DNA of 64,000 nt from Acinetobacter chinensis (GCF_002165375.2 NZ_CP032134.1:744001-808000), one strand, 5' to 3'. Positions 25,833-34,538 are shown, counted from the stretch's first letter. The notes: generated from the letters alone by a model not told the origin. Made by a program: numbers and translations.

Positions 25833-27263
25833 ATGACAACTTCAAGCCATTCAGATGACGCACAATCGTCGCCACATGAGCTACAACGAAAACTTTCCAA
25901 CCGTCATTTGCAGTTGATTGCGATTGGTGGCGCGATTGGAACAGGTCTGTTTATGGGATCTGGGAAAACCATCTCTCTTGCAGGTCCATCTATTCTGATT
26001 ATTTACATGATCATTGGTGCAATGTTCTTTTTCCTGATGCGCGCATTGGGTGAAATTCTACTTTCAAATCTCCACTACAAATCATTTATTGATATGGCAC
26101 ATGACCTGATTGGTCCTGCTGCTGGTTATTATATTGGCTGGTCATACTGGCTCGGCTGGATTCTGGTCGGGATTGCTGACCTTGCCGCCATTATTAATTA
26201 TCTGAATTTCTGGCTACCTGAGGGAACGGCATTTACCCCCATAGGACAAGCCATGATCAGTGCGGGCTGTGTTTTACTGGTTCTGGGTATTAACTTACTG
26301 ACCGTTAAACTGTTCGGTGAAATCGAATTCTGGTTTGCCTTGATCAAAATTCTCGCCATTATTGGTTTGATTCTGATTGGTGGTTTTATGGTGTTCAGCC
26401 ATTTTCAGGCGCCAAGTGGTTCGTATGCAAGTTTCAGCAATGTCTGGTCGCATGGTGGCATGTTCCCGAAAGGTGGCAGTGGTTTCCTCGCTGGTTTCCA
26501 GATCGCTTTATTCGCCTTTGTTGGGGTTGAACTGATCGGGACTATGGCAGCTGAAACCAAAGATCCTGAGAAAAACCTGCCTAAAGCAGTCAATGCGATC
26601 CCTACACGCATTATTTTGTTCTATGTCTTAGCATTATTTATCGTGATGTCTGTGACGCCGTGGAATCAGATTCCTGCTGATCAAAGTCCATTCGTGACTC
26701 TGTTTATGCATGCAGGTATTGCTTCAGCTGCGATTATCATGAATCTGGTGGTGCTGTCTTCAGTCATGTCGTCAATGAACAGCGGTGTGTTCTCGACCAG
26801 TCGTATGCTTTTCGGTCTGGCAAAAGAAGGTCAGGCGCCTGAAAAATTAGCGGAATTATCTAAACGTGCTGTTCCTGCAAAAGGCTTGTTGTTCTCCTGC
26901 AGCTTCATTATGGCTGGTGCGGCATTGCAGTATTTTGTGCCAAATACACTTGAAGCATTCACTTTGGCAACCTCATTGTGCGTGATTTTATTTATCAGTA
27001 TCTGGAGCATAATCATGGTGTGCTATATCCGCTATCGTAAATTGCGTCCTGAACTGCATGAAAAATCAAACTTTAAAATGCCTGGTGGCGTATGGATGTC
27101 GTATGTTGTACTGATTTTCCTTGCATTCACTTTGGTGATTCTGAGTTTAGAGCCTGATACTTTAAGAGCACTGATGATCAGTCCGCTTTGGGTGATTATC
27201 CTCGCAGTGACTTATCAGCTACTGTATAAACCACGTATGAAAAAGCGTAATAAACTGCAATAA
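25833..27263 (+). CDS. APC-family amino acid permease, D-alanine/D-serine/glycine type (CycA-like)
   Basis: 476 residues with 12 predicted helices. The substrate-binding start is RHLQLIAIGGAIGTGLFMGSGKTI, and ALFAFVGVELIGTMAAETKDPEKNLPKAVN is the conserved APC motif. Length and N-terminal pattern fit CycA-type proton symporters for D-alanine, D-serine and glycine. Its place behind dadA-alr-ridA makes D-alanine uptake the likely job. AAAAGGA precedes the ATG. Confidence 0.9.
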   Translation: MTTSSHSDDAQSSPHELQRKLSNRHLQLIAIGGAIGTGLFMGSGKTISLAGPSILIIYMIIGAMFFFLMRALGEILLSNLHYKSFIDMAHDLIGPAAGYYIGWSYWLGWILVGIADLAAIINYLNFWLPEGTAFTPIGQAMISAGCVLLVLGINLLTVKLFGEIEFWFALIKILAIIGLILIGGFMVFSHFQAPSGSYASFSNVWSHGGMFPKGGSGFLAGFQIALFAFVGVELIGTMAAETKDPEKNLPKAVNAIPTRIILFYVLALFIVMSVTPWNQIPADQSPFVTLFMHAGIASAAIIMNLVVLSSVMSSMNSGVFSTSRMLFGLAKEGQAPEKLAELSKRAVPAKGLLFSCSFIMAGAALQYFVPNTLEAFTLATSLCVILFISIWSIIMVCYIRYRKLRPELHEKSNFKMPGGVWMSYVVLIFLAFTLVILSLEPDTLRALMISPLWVIILAVTYQLLYKPRMKKRNKLQ

Positions 27264-27282
27264 ATCATTCTTTTTTACAATA

Positions 27283-27311
27283 TCAGGAGATACCGAAATG
27301 TTATCTCCTGA
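27283..27311 (+). terminator. Possible terminator after the permease
   Basis: TCAGGAGATA/TATCTCCTGA, a perfect 10-bp stem with a 9-nt loop. The T tract downstream is poor, so termination may be weak. Confidence 0.5.
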
Positions 27312-27410
27312 ACATTTCCTCACAATTTGAATTGAAAAGCCTTCACAAATTATTATCAATCACTAAAAAAATCTATTTTAATACTCGCAGTTAAAACGAA
27401 TACGAGCATT

Positions 27411-28520
27411 ATGCGAAATTATAAAATAGATGTGTTACGTGGCATTTCCATACTTTTGGTGTTGATTCACCATTTCAATATTCCATATAAATTGCACGAT
27501 ACCTTTTTAGGGATTCAGGTTTTTGGTGAAAGCCTGAGTACCCTGACCGCTCGAAATGGTAATTATGGCGTCACCATGTTCTTTGTGATCTCAGGTTTTT
27601 TGATCACGCAACATACTTTGCAACGCAGTTCTTCTTTAGCGCAGATCAATCTCAAAGATTTTTATATACGTCGTATTGCACGGATTATTCCCTGTCTGGT
27701 TTTATTGGTGGCAATGGTCACAGTGTTAGGCAGTTTCGGTTTAAAACCATTTATGAATCAGGCACCGAATGATATTGAAGTGTCTTATGGATTGACCGTA
27801 TTTTCTGCATTTACCTTCTGGATGAATGTCCTGATCATTGAAAATGGCTGGGTCAATTATGCGCTGGGTGTGCTGTGGTCACTGTCTGTGGAAGAAGTCT
27901 TCTATGTGGCTTTTCCGATTTTGTGTGTACTTTTAGGCCGTAGTAAAGGATTTATTCTCTTTCTGCTTGCTGTGATTTGTTATGCACCGTATTTCCGCTC
28001 TTTGCATTTTGGTGAAGAAAGTGGGGCATATCTCTATCATTATTTTTCAAGTTTTGATGGTATTGCGATTGGCTGTATAACGGCACTCATCGTTCAAAAG
28101 TATTCAGGTACATTGCCTAATAAAAACCTGATCATTGGCATCGTTTCAGCCTTAATGATTACATTGTATTTCTATGCGCCAATCAAAGAAGTCAGCACAT
28201 GGGGCATCAGTGCATTTGCTTTGTTATCGGCTGTTTTGATGTTCTGTTTTGCGCAGAACCCACAAGCTCATGCACAATCCTTCTTTGCAAAAATTATGGT
28301 GTGGATTGGTCAGCGCAGTTATGAAATGTATCTGTTTCATCTGATTATTCTTGGCTTGTTTAAAGTGCTTTATTTTCCCAAAGAAACCTTGCCTGCTGAA
28401 AAGCTGATCTTATTGCCTGTTTATTTTATTTTGGTTTTTATCTTAAGTTGGGCGATTGAAAAGTATTATTCGACGCCGTTGAACAGGTCTATACGAAAAG
28501 GGCTTATTCAATCTGAATAG
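27411..28520 (+). CDS. Acyltransferase-3 family membrane protein (OafA/YrhL type)
   Basis: 369 residues with about ten transmembrane segments. The N terminus has the family's RGISILLVLIHHFNIPYK with the essential His, and RNGNYGVTMFFVISGFLIT follows. The loop YIRRIARIIPCLV is the R-x-x-R motif. Such proteins O-acetylate surface polysaccharides or other glycans. No glycan cluster is nearby. A decayed copy of the 3' end of a related gene lies 1.3 kb downstream. Confidence 0.9.
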   Translation: MRNYKIDVLRGISILLVLIHHFNIPYKLHDTFLGIQVFGESLSTLTARNGNYGVTMFFVISGFLITQHTLQRSSSLAQINLKDFYIRRIARIIPCLVLLVAMVTVLGSFGLKPFMNQAPNDIEVSYGLTVFSAFTFWMNVLIIENGWVNYALGVLWSLSVEEVFYVAFPILCVLLGRSKGFILFLLAVICYAPYFRSLHFGEESGAYLYHYFSSFDGIAIGCITALIVQKYSGTLPNKNLIIGIVSALMITLYFYAPIKEVSTWGISAFALLSAVLMFCFAQNPQAHAQSFFAKIMVWIGQRSYEMYLFHLIILGLFKVLYFPKETLPAEKLILLPVYFILVFILSWAIEKYYSTPLNRSIRKGLIQSE

Positions 28521-28654
28521 GTTTTAGCCTGATTTACCCTGAAAGAATGTGGTCTAAGGCAGGAAAAATTTTATTTTTAATTGAACGAATACGGCTTGTT
28601 TTGGTTTAATTTTTCAGTTAAATTCTAAAAATGACGATTTTGATGAACCTTTCG

Positions 28655-28781
28655 ACAACTGTTCTGAACCATACATTTTGCTGTGGCGATCAGTTGTGGG
28701 TATTTCAGACAGAATCTAAACATAAGAAACAGTTGCTTATCTGACCGGGGCAACTGTTCCGTCAGATTGTGACGGAACAGT
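28655..28781 (+). promoter_or_regulatory. Multi-hairpin leader upstream of the DapA-like gene
   Basis: Recurring AACTGTT/AACAGTT segments permit rival pairings: ACAACTG (28655) with CAGTTGT (28691); AACAGTTGC (28728-28736) with GCAACTGTT (28750-28758); and the 12-bp ACTGTTCCGTCA (28753-28764) with TGACGGAACAGT (28770-28781). The last two share bases and exclude each other, as in attenuators. The rest of 28521-28863 is AT-rich without a gene. Confidence 0.5.
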
Positions 28782-28863
28782 GTACAACCCCTGCTTATCA
28801 AATACATTTTCCCTCCATCTGATTGAACTCAAAGACGGTCGTCTTTTTAAAGTGAGTAAAATC

Positions 28864-29745
28864 ATGATGTTTGATTTTTCAGGTATCTGGCTTCCATTAA
28901 TTACACCCTTCAGCCAACAGGTTGTGGATAGTGACACCCTTCAGAAACTGGTGACTGAATACCGTTCTGCAGGGATTGCAGGATTTGTCAGTCTCAGTAC
29001 GACTGGTGAAGCAAATCTGCTCAGTTCAGAAGAACAGGATCTGGTACTGAAAACCACCATTGAAGCTGCAGATGGATTACCTGTGATTGCAGGACTGACA
29101 GGAAGTAATTTTACTGAAATACAGCAGCGATTAGAGCAGTTATCACGTTTTAATCTGGCAGGGATACTGGTGTCTTCGCCTGCTTATATTCGACCCTCTC
29201 AGCAAGGATTGATTGAGTATTTTCTTAAAATAGCTGAGCTGAGTCCATTCCCTGTCATTATTTATGAAATTCCTTATCGTACAGGTGTCCATCTTGAGCT
29301 TTCCTCTTTACTGACACTGGCTCGGCACCCCAATATTCAGGCAATTAAAGACTGTGCGGGTTCGCCAGAAATCACACAGGCGCTGATCGCTGATGGTAAC
29401 TTGCAAGTCTTGGCAGGTGAGGATTTTAATATCTTTCAGACATTATGTATGGGAGGAAGTGGTGCAATAGGTGCTGCTGTTCATTTCTATCCTGAACATT
29501 ATGTACAGATGGAAAAATATATTCAGGCAGGGCAGTTAGAGCAGGCACAGCGTATTTTCAGTTCTCTGACTCCTTTGATTAAAGGTCTGTTCGCTGAACC
29601 CAATCCTGCACCTGTGAAAGGCTTACTGGCATCGCATGGAAAAATAAAAAATGAGTTCATGTTTCCTTTGCAACCTGCCAGTTCTGTATTGATTCAAAGC
29701 CTGGAGGACTTATATCTTCAGGTTGGAAATAAACAGGCTCATTGA
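28864..29745 (+). CDS. DapA/DHDPS-family aldolase
   Basis: 293 residues, a TIM-barrel class I aldolase. FSGIWLPLITPF opens the domain, STTGEANLLSSEE is the GTTGE-like loop, the catalytic Tyr is in IIYEIPYRTG and the Schiff-base Lys in IQAIKDCAG. The family includes dihydrodipicolinate synthase, N-acetylneuraminate lyase and keto-sugar aldolases. The Arg of PYRTG favours a DHDPS-like substrate, but this may be a paralog of the housekeeping dapA. Starts at 28864 or 28867; upstream codons in frame belong to the hairpin leader. Confidence 0.88.
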   Translation: MMFDFSGIWLPLITPFSQQVVDSDTLQKLVTEYRSAGIAGFVSLSTTGEANLLSSEEQDLVLKTTIEAADGLPVIAGLTGSNFTEIQQRLEQLSRFNLAGILVSSPAYIRPSQQGLIEYFLKIAELSPFPVIIYEIPYRTGVHLELSSLLTLARHPNIQAIKDCAGSPEITQALIADGNLQVLAGEDFNIFQTLCMGGSGAIGAAVHFYPEHYVQMEKYIQAGQLEQAQRIFSSLTPLIKGLFAEPNPAPVKGLLASHGKIKNEFMFPLQPASSVLIQSLEDLYLQVGNKQAH

Positions 29746-29781
29746 TCATTAAGGCTGGAACGGACTTGTTTGATCCTGATC

Positions 29782-29861
29782 TTTATCTTGAACGGGGCGA
29801 TTGAAAGTATTGTTCAATGCCGTTGAATGGTTGGATTCGAAAGAAATTCATTCGATCTTAA
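29782..29861 (+). pseudogene. Relic of an acyltransferase-3 gene 3' end
   Basis: About 60 bp align with the end of the acyltransferase at 28.4 kb at roughly three-quarters identity, sharing TTTATCTT, GGGCGATTGAAA and GCCGTTGAA. After restoring one lost A the reading is IEKYCSMPLNGWIRKKFIRS and a stop at 29859-29861, matching IEKYYSTPLNRSIRKG of the intact gene. Only this fragment remains. Confidence 0.65.
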
Positions 29862-29928
29862 ACGTAATGAATTTCGATCATGTTATAGTAGGTAGCAATT
29901 AAAAACTAACAAAGTATTTATTTTTATA

Positions 29929-30396
29929 ATGATTTTACTTCTTGATATTGATGGAGTTTTAGAAACTTCTCCTTCCTGGAAAAAACCAGAATTTCTGGAA
30001 GACAATTTTTATAAATTCAATGAACATGCTCAAAAATACCTCATTGAAATTATTGATAAAATAAATCCAGAAATCATTTTGACAACTACTCATAGAATTA
30101 ATTACAACTTAACAGAATGGAATCAAATTTTTGAATTAAGAGGAATAAATGTTGGTAAAATATCAAAAATAAATGACGCAAAAAAAGCAATCGACCTTAA
30201 GAATAGAAATGTTGAAATTGAAGAATGGTTTTTAAAGAACAGCGCTGCTGAATTTTTAATTCTTGATGATGATAAAAGTTTAAATGAACTACCCAATAAT
30301 TTAAAAAATCGTTGGATACAAATAGATTCAATGCTTGGAATTACCGAATCAGTAAAAAATCAAATATTGGAAAGAATAAATCATTCTTTTGTATAA
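29929..30396 (+). CDS. HAD-fold protein in an AT-rich island
   Basis: 155 residues. The N terminus LLLDIDGVLETS is HAD motif I, LTTTHR is in the motif II position and FLILDDDKSLN is the acidic motif IV. There is no sizeable cap. The arrangement resembles the small HAD domains linked to Swiss Army Knife nucleic-acid repair or tailoring proteins, a tentative placement. Base composition is much more AT-rich than its neighbours (many AAT, AAA and ATA codons), which suggests recent acquisition. It has no operon partner. Confidence 0.75.
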   Translation: MILLLDIDGVLETSPSWKKPEFLEDNFYKFNEHAQKYLIEIIDKINPEIILTTTHRINYNLTEWNQIFELRGINVGKISKINDAKKAIDLKNRNVEIEEWFLKNSAAEFLILDDDKSLNELPNNLKNRWIQIDSMLGITESVKNQILERINHSFV

Positions 30397-30426
30397 ATAA
30401 AAAGCCTCCATGTGGAGGCTTTAATA
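30397..30426. terminator. Bidirectional terminator between HAD gene and hemJ
   Basis: AAGCCTCCA/TGGAGGCTT with a 2-nt loop, flanked by A and T runs, placed between two convergent genes. Confidence 0.88.
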
Positions 30427-30441
30427 TCTGACAGTCATCAT

Positions 30442-30894
30442 CTAAAAAGTCGGTTTAACCACCACTAAAATAATCACGGCAACTAAAATGAGTGTCGGCA
30501 TTTCATTGAAAAAACGCCAGAATTTGTGTGATTTGTAGTGTGCATTGCCAATCAGTTTTTTACGGTAATAACCACAGACAAAATGGTAAATCACCAGAAG
30601 ACCAACCAAAGCAACTTTGAGGTAAAACCATAAGGCTTCATGATAATGACGACTTGCATCGCCCCAATCGACGAGGAAATGTGCTGTGATTAAGGTTGCG
30701 ACCATCGCAGGCCACATAATGCCACGATACAACTTACGTTCCATGACTTCAAAGCGTTGATGACTCACAGCATCATCACTCATGGCATGGTAGACATACA
30801 GGCGGGGGAGATAGAACAATGCAGCAAACCAACAAACAACTGCAATGATATGAAGTGCTTTGACCCAAAGGAAAGCTTCTGAAGGAGCGTCCAT
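30442..30894 (-). CDS. hemJ: Protoporphyrinogen oxidase HemJ
   Basis: 150-residue integral membrane protein with about four helices. FLWVKALHIIAVVCWFAALFYLPRLYVYH contains the conserved heme-ligand His, and FYLKVALVGLLVIYHFVCGYY and FWRFFNEMPTLILV are family motifs. HemJ oxidises protoporphyrinogen IX in heme synthesis in organisms without HemG or HemY, as established for Acinetobacter. The ATG at 30894 has AAAGGG 7 nt upstream; a TTG lies one codon earlier. Confidence 0.92.
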   Translation of the reverse strand: MDAPSEAFLWVKALHIIAVVCWFAALFYLPRLYVYHAMSDDAVSHQRFEVMERKLYRGIMWPAMVATLITAHFLVDWGDASRHYHEALWFYLKVALVGLLVIYHFVCGYYRKKLIGNAHYKSHKFWRFFNEMPTLILVAVIILVVVKPTF

Positions 30895-30926
30895 CAATTT
30901 ACCCTTTAAAGGGCAGTGTCAGAATT

Positions 30927-30959
30927 TGATCATTCACAGTCTGATACTGTGAATGATCA
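30927..30959 (-). terminator. Long hairpin between fabB and hemJ
   Basis: TGATCATTCACAGT/ACTGTGAATGATCA, a perfect 14-bp stem with a 5-nt loop, 12 bp after the fabB stop. The minus-strand tail has few T, so termination may be partial and could let some transcription reach hemJ. Confidence 0.65.
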
Positions 30960-30971
30960 GAATTACTTAAA

Positions 30972-32201
30972 TCAGCCTTCCCATTTTTTGAAAACGAGGC
31001 AGGCATTTACACCGCCAAAACCGAAACTGTTACTCATGACAGTATTCAGTTTTGCGTCGCGTTTTTCAAGTACGACATCATAGCCTTTTGTACCTTCATC
31101 AAGTTCAGTCACGTTGATGTTTGGTGCAATGAAGTCATTCTGCATCATCAGTACAGAGTAAATCGCTTCCTGTACACCTGCAGCACCCAGGCTGTGACCG
31201 GTCATGGACTTGGTTGAGCTGAGTGGTGGCACATTGCCTTCACCAAAAGCACGACCCATTGCCTGCAGTTCAGTCACATCACCTGCAGGAGTAGATGTAC
31301 CATGCGTATTTACATAGTCAATTTTTTCTACGCCATGCTGTTTTGCTTCTTCAAGTGCCATCAGGATACAGCGTGTTGCGCCTTCACCTGATGGAGCAAC
31401 CATGTCTGCACCGTCAGAGTTGGCTGCATAGCCTACAACTTCAGCCAGGATGTTGGCACCACGTGCCTGCGCATGTTCAAGTGACTCAAGTACCACAAAA
31501 CCACCACCGCCAGCGATCACGAAGCCGTCACGATCCGCAGAGTAAGGACGTGATGCAGTTTCAGGAGTCTCGTTGTATTTAGAACACAACGCACCCATTG
31601 CATCAAACAGTAAACTTTGTGACCAGTGATCTTCCTCACCGCCACCAGCAAGCATCAGATCCTGTTTGCCCAGCTGAATCAGGTTGTATGCATAACCAAT
31701 TGCATCGGCAGAAGTTGCACATGCGCTGGTAATCGAGTGAGCTACACCCTGTAATTTGAATGCCACACCGACGTTAGCGGTAATGGTATTTGACATATTG
31801 CGCGGTACAAAGAAAGGACCTACTTTACGGGCACCCTTAGTCTCCAGCAGTTCTTTCATTTCAATCACGGAAGCTGTTGAACCACCACCTGAACCGCCTG
31901 CAATACCGTAACGTGGATTTCCACCGATCTGTTCAGCTGTTAAACCTGCATGTTCTACTGCTGCAACAGCGGCATTGTAGGCATACATTGCACAGACACC
32001 CATGAAACGTTTCAGTTTACGGTCAATGCCATCAAAGTTCTGTTCAGCAGCAGCGCTGACATGGCTTTTGAAATTTAATTCTTCATAAGCTGGATTATGG
32101 CGAGTACCTGAAATACCGTTTTTTAAAGAGTGAGTGACATCTTCCAATGTATTGCCGATACATGAGTTAATACCCATACCGGTGATGACAACACGTTTCA
32201 T
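30972..32201 (-). CDS. fabB: Beta-ketoacyl-ACP synthase I
   Basis: 409 residues. The Cys-His-His triad is visible as SITSACATSADAIG (Cys near 165), VNTHGTSTPAGD and SMTGHSLGAAGVQE. The N-terminal MKRVVITGMGINSCIGN is typical of FabB. It elongates fatty acyl chains, including unsaturated intermediates, in the cytosol. AAGGGAA precedes the ATG. No fabA is adjacent. Confidence 0.95.
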   Translation of the reverse strand: MKRVVITGMGINSCIGNTLEDVTHSLKNGISGTRHNPAYEELNFKSHVSAAAEQNFDGIDRKLKRFMGVCAMYAYNAAVAAVEHAGLTAEQIGGNPRYGIAGGSGGGSTASVIEMKELLETKGARKVGPFFVPRNMSNTITANVGVAFKLQGVAHSITSACATSADAIGYAYNLIQLGKQDLMLAGGGEEDHWSQSLLFDAMGALCSKYNETPETASRPYSADRDGFVIAGGGGFVVLESLEHAQARGANILAEVVGYAANSDGADMVAPSGEGATRCILMALEEAKQHGVEKIDYVNTHGTSTPAGDVTELQAMGRAFGEGNVPPLSSTKSMTGHSLGAAGVQEAIYSVLMMQNDFIAPNINVTELDEGTKGYDVVLEKRDAKLNTVMSNSFGFGGVNACLVFKKWEG

Positions 32202-32470
32202 CTACAGTTCCCTTATATGGTGATTTTACAGAGTCTCAGCTGTATACAGATTGAAAAAATCTGAGCTGGATTCCTGTTTTGAGCTGAACTCATGATAGCA
32301 GAAAGACTTTTGAATTCTTATGGCAAATGTTATGCCTATTTCGGTCTGTGGAAATTTACAACTGTATACAATTGGACAGCGATTAACACGCTACATTCAA
32401 CTTGAGATAAACTGAGACAGCACCTAGTATTTATCAATAAAAGCAAGCATTGGGAACAGAGGGGTAAGGA

Positions 32471-33838
32471 ATGGCGGATACTAAAAATAAACAATCAGGC
32501 GGAATCATCTCCAGTGCCTTTGGAGTGGCTAAAAAGCTCAGTTCTACAGGGATTCAGCTGTTGAATCAGGTTGCACCTGACAGTGTCACACGCATCACTC
32601 AGCCATTGGTGGGTCATCAGGTTGTAGAGGGCAGTGCCCGAAAAATGGGTGCTTTCGAAGCCCGGAAATATGAAGACCCGAAGCAGATGCTGAAAGATCA
32701 TTTACCCCAGGTTTCACGGCAGGTGCTCGGCAGACATTATGGCAAAGTCAATCAGGTTGCACACTTTGTGTCACCTCAGTTGTCGGACCGTATTTCTGAC
32801 TATTTTTTTGAACAGCTGAATACTTTCAGTTCAGATATCAGCTCTGTGGATGCATTGCTGGATGAGGCCGGCATCCGTGATCTTGAGGAGCTGACTCAGG
32901 ATGTGGACCGTTCCCGCCGCATCAGTCAGGCATTTGCAGAGCAGAATAAATGGATTGCATCTGTGCAGGGTGCTTTAACTGGAGCAACAGGTGCGGTTGG
33001 ATCAGCAGTTGATATTCCCGCATCCATTATTTTGGCACTCCGCACAATTTATCAGGTTGGGCGTTCTTATGGATTTGAGCTGAATAAAGAAACAGAGCAG
33101 GATATTGTGCAGTTTATTTTCAGACAGGTTGATCTGGGACTGATTGCTGAAAAACAGGCAATGCTGCTTGGACTGAAAGCAGTGTCCAATGTGCTGAAAA
33201 CTCATGATGTTCAGCAGTTACAGCTTTTACTGGGGTCAGGTAATGATCTTGAAGCTCTGAAAAAATGGCTGACTACTGATGAAGGTGAGCTGAAATGGGC
33301 ATGGCTGAACAATATCCCAAAAGTATCTGTGCTGGGGAAACTGACCCCGTTGATCAGTGCATCAGTCAGTGCCGTTTACAGCTGGAAACTGGTTGAGGAT
33401 GTCAATGTTAAAGCACAGCAGGTATTTTCAGGCGCAAGAGCCTATCTCATTGATCATAAAGATGCCGGTCTGTCTCCTGTTGCTGCCTATGAAAAATCAC
33501 TGGAGCTGATCAGTCAGGCTGCACCCAAACTGATCGGACAGATTGAAAAAGTGAAACAGGAAAAGAGCCTCCAGCAAGCTGAAACAGATGTGACTCCTGA
33601 CAGTGAATCCAGTGCAGTCGCTCAGAAACAAGCAGAGACAACAGCAAAAGATACCGTTGCAGAGCCTAAGCGATCAGTGCGGAAACCGGCAGTTACAAAG
33701 AATACTGCAGCTTCAGCTAAAGAAAAATCTGCTTCAGCTACAGTAGAACCTGTGAAAAAAAGTACAGCAGGAACAGCAAAAACCACCCGCCGAAGAACAG
33801 CTGTTAAAACAGTGAAAGACACGGATACTGAAAGCTGA
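32471..33838 (+). CDS. EcsC-family protein
   Basis: 455 residues. The EcsC domain spans about residues 145-370 (WIASVQGALTGATGAVGSAVDIPASIILALRTI is its hallmark). A C-terminal tail from about 375 is Lys/Ala/Thr/Glu-rich low complexity that ends in KTTRRRTAVKTVKDT and may bind nucleic acid or phospholipid. The molecular function is unknown. It is transcribed toward rpsL and ends in its own terminator. Confidence 0.88.
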   Translation: MADTKNKQSGGIISSAFGVAKKLSSTGIQLLNQVAPDSVTRITQPLVGHQVVEGSARKMGAFEARKYEDPKQMLKDHLPQVSRQVLGRHYGKVNQVAHFVSPQLSDRISDYFFEQLNTFSSDISSVDALLDEAGIRDLEELTQDVDRSRRISQAFAEQNKWIASVQGALTGATGAVGSAVDIPASIILALRTIYQVGRSYGFELNKETEQDIVQFIFRQVDLGLIAEKQAMLLGLKAVSNVLKTHDVQQLQLLLGSGNDLEALKKWLTTDEGELKWAWLNNIPKVSVLGKLTPLISASVSAVYSWKLVEDVNVKAQQVFSGARAYLIDHKDAGLSPVAAYEKSLELISQAAPKLIGQIEKVKQEKSLQQAETDVTPDSESSAVAQKQAETTAKDTVAEPKRSVRKPAVTKNTAASAKEKSASATVEPVKKSTAGTAKTTRRRTAVKTVKDTDTES

Positions 33839-33872
33839 AAAGGCTGAAATTTAAAACCGCCTAATCGATATG

Positions 33873-33910
33873 TGGTCAATCTTCTGGGTGCCAGGATATT
33901 GACCATTTTT
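33873..33910 (+). terminator. Terminator of the EcsC gene, overlapping the str promoter
   Basis: Outer stem TGGTCAAT/ATTGACCA with inner CTGG/CCAG hairpin, then TTTTT. Its 3' arm contains the TTGACC used as -35 of the rpsL promoter. Confidence 0.75.
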
Positions 33911-33927
33911 GCATCCTGCTTTACAAT
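33899..33927 (+). promoter_or_regulatory. Promoter of the str operon
   Basis: TTGACC, 17-nt spacer, TACAAT, close to the sigma-70 consensus. Transcription would begin near 33934. Confidence 0.8.
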
Positions 33928-33934
33928 TGTTTGC

Positions 33935-33966
33935 CCTCAAAAAGTGATAATTTTTTGAGGCTTTTT
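33935..33966 (+). terminator. Promoter-proximal terminator or attenuator before rpsL
   Basis: CCTCAAAAA/TTTTTGAGG, a 9-bp stem with an 8-nt loop, then CTTTTT. It lies directly at the predicted transcript start and 20 bp before the rpsL ATG. Confidence 0.6.
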
Positions 33967-33986
33967 ATTAACGGGAGAATTGCCAT

Positions 33987-34361
33987 ATGGCAACAACAAA
34001 TCAGTTGATCCGCAAGGGTCGTACGACTTTGGTTGAAAAATCAAAAGTTCCTGCGTTGAAGGCTTGTCCACAGCGTCGTGGTGTTTGTACACGTGTTTAT
34101 ACAACTACACCTAAAAAACCTAACTCAGCAATGCGTAAAGTTTGCCGTGTTCGCTTAACTTCAGGTTTTGAAGTATCAAGCTATATCGGTGGTGAAGGTC
34201 ATAACCTGCAAGAGCACAGTGTTGTTCTTATCCGTGGTGGTCGTGTTAAAGACTTACCAGGTGTACGTTACCATACCGTTCGTGGTTCTTTAGACTGTGC
34301 TGGCGTGAAAGACCGTAACCAGTCACGTTCTAAATACGGTACTAAACGTCCTAAGAAATAA
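33987..34361 (+). CDS. rpsL: 30S ribosomal protein S12
   Basis: 124 residues, the standard S12 length. TTPKKPNSAMRKVCRVRL includes Lys43 (streptomycin site, wild type by sequence), and IRGGRVKDLPGVRYH includes Lys88. S12 lies at the decoding centre. It is the first gene of rpsL-rpsG-fusA-tuf. The ATG follows GGGAGAA. Codon use is strongly biased. Confidence 0.99.
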   Translation: MATTNQLIRKGRTTLVEKSKVPALKACPQRRGVCTRVYTTTPKKPNSAMRKVCRVRLTSGFEVSSYIGGEGHNLQEHSVVLIRGGRVKDLPGVRYHTVRGSLDCAGVKDRNQSRSKYGTKRPKK

Positions 34362-34466
34362 TTCGTTAAGAATTAGCTCTTAAGACTGTAGAACTGCAAT
34401 CCTTTATCGTCTCGCTTGTCTGATTTCTGCATTAATTTTGTGAAATTCAAGCGACGTGTAGTAAGG

Positions 34467-34519
34467 CCAGCGAAAGCACATGACACTTTGTGCTACGGCT
34501 GGATTAACCTGAAGTGTCA
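34467..34519 (+). promoter_or_regulatory. Structured S12-S7 intercistronic region
   Basis: AGCACA (34475) with TGTGCT (34489), and TGACACTT (34481-34488) with AAGTGTCA (34512-34519), are overlapping alternatives, framed by a CCAGC/GCTGG pair. The site ends 19 bp before rpsG, where E. coli S7 represses its own operon. Confidence 0.55.
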
Positions 34520-34538
34520 TATATATAGGTAGTTTAAA

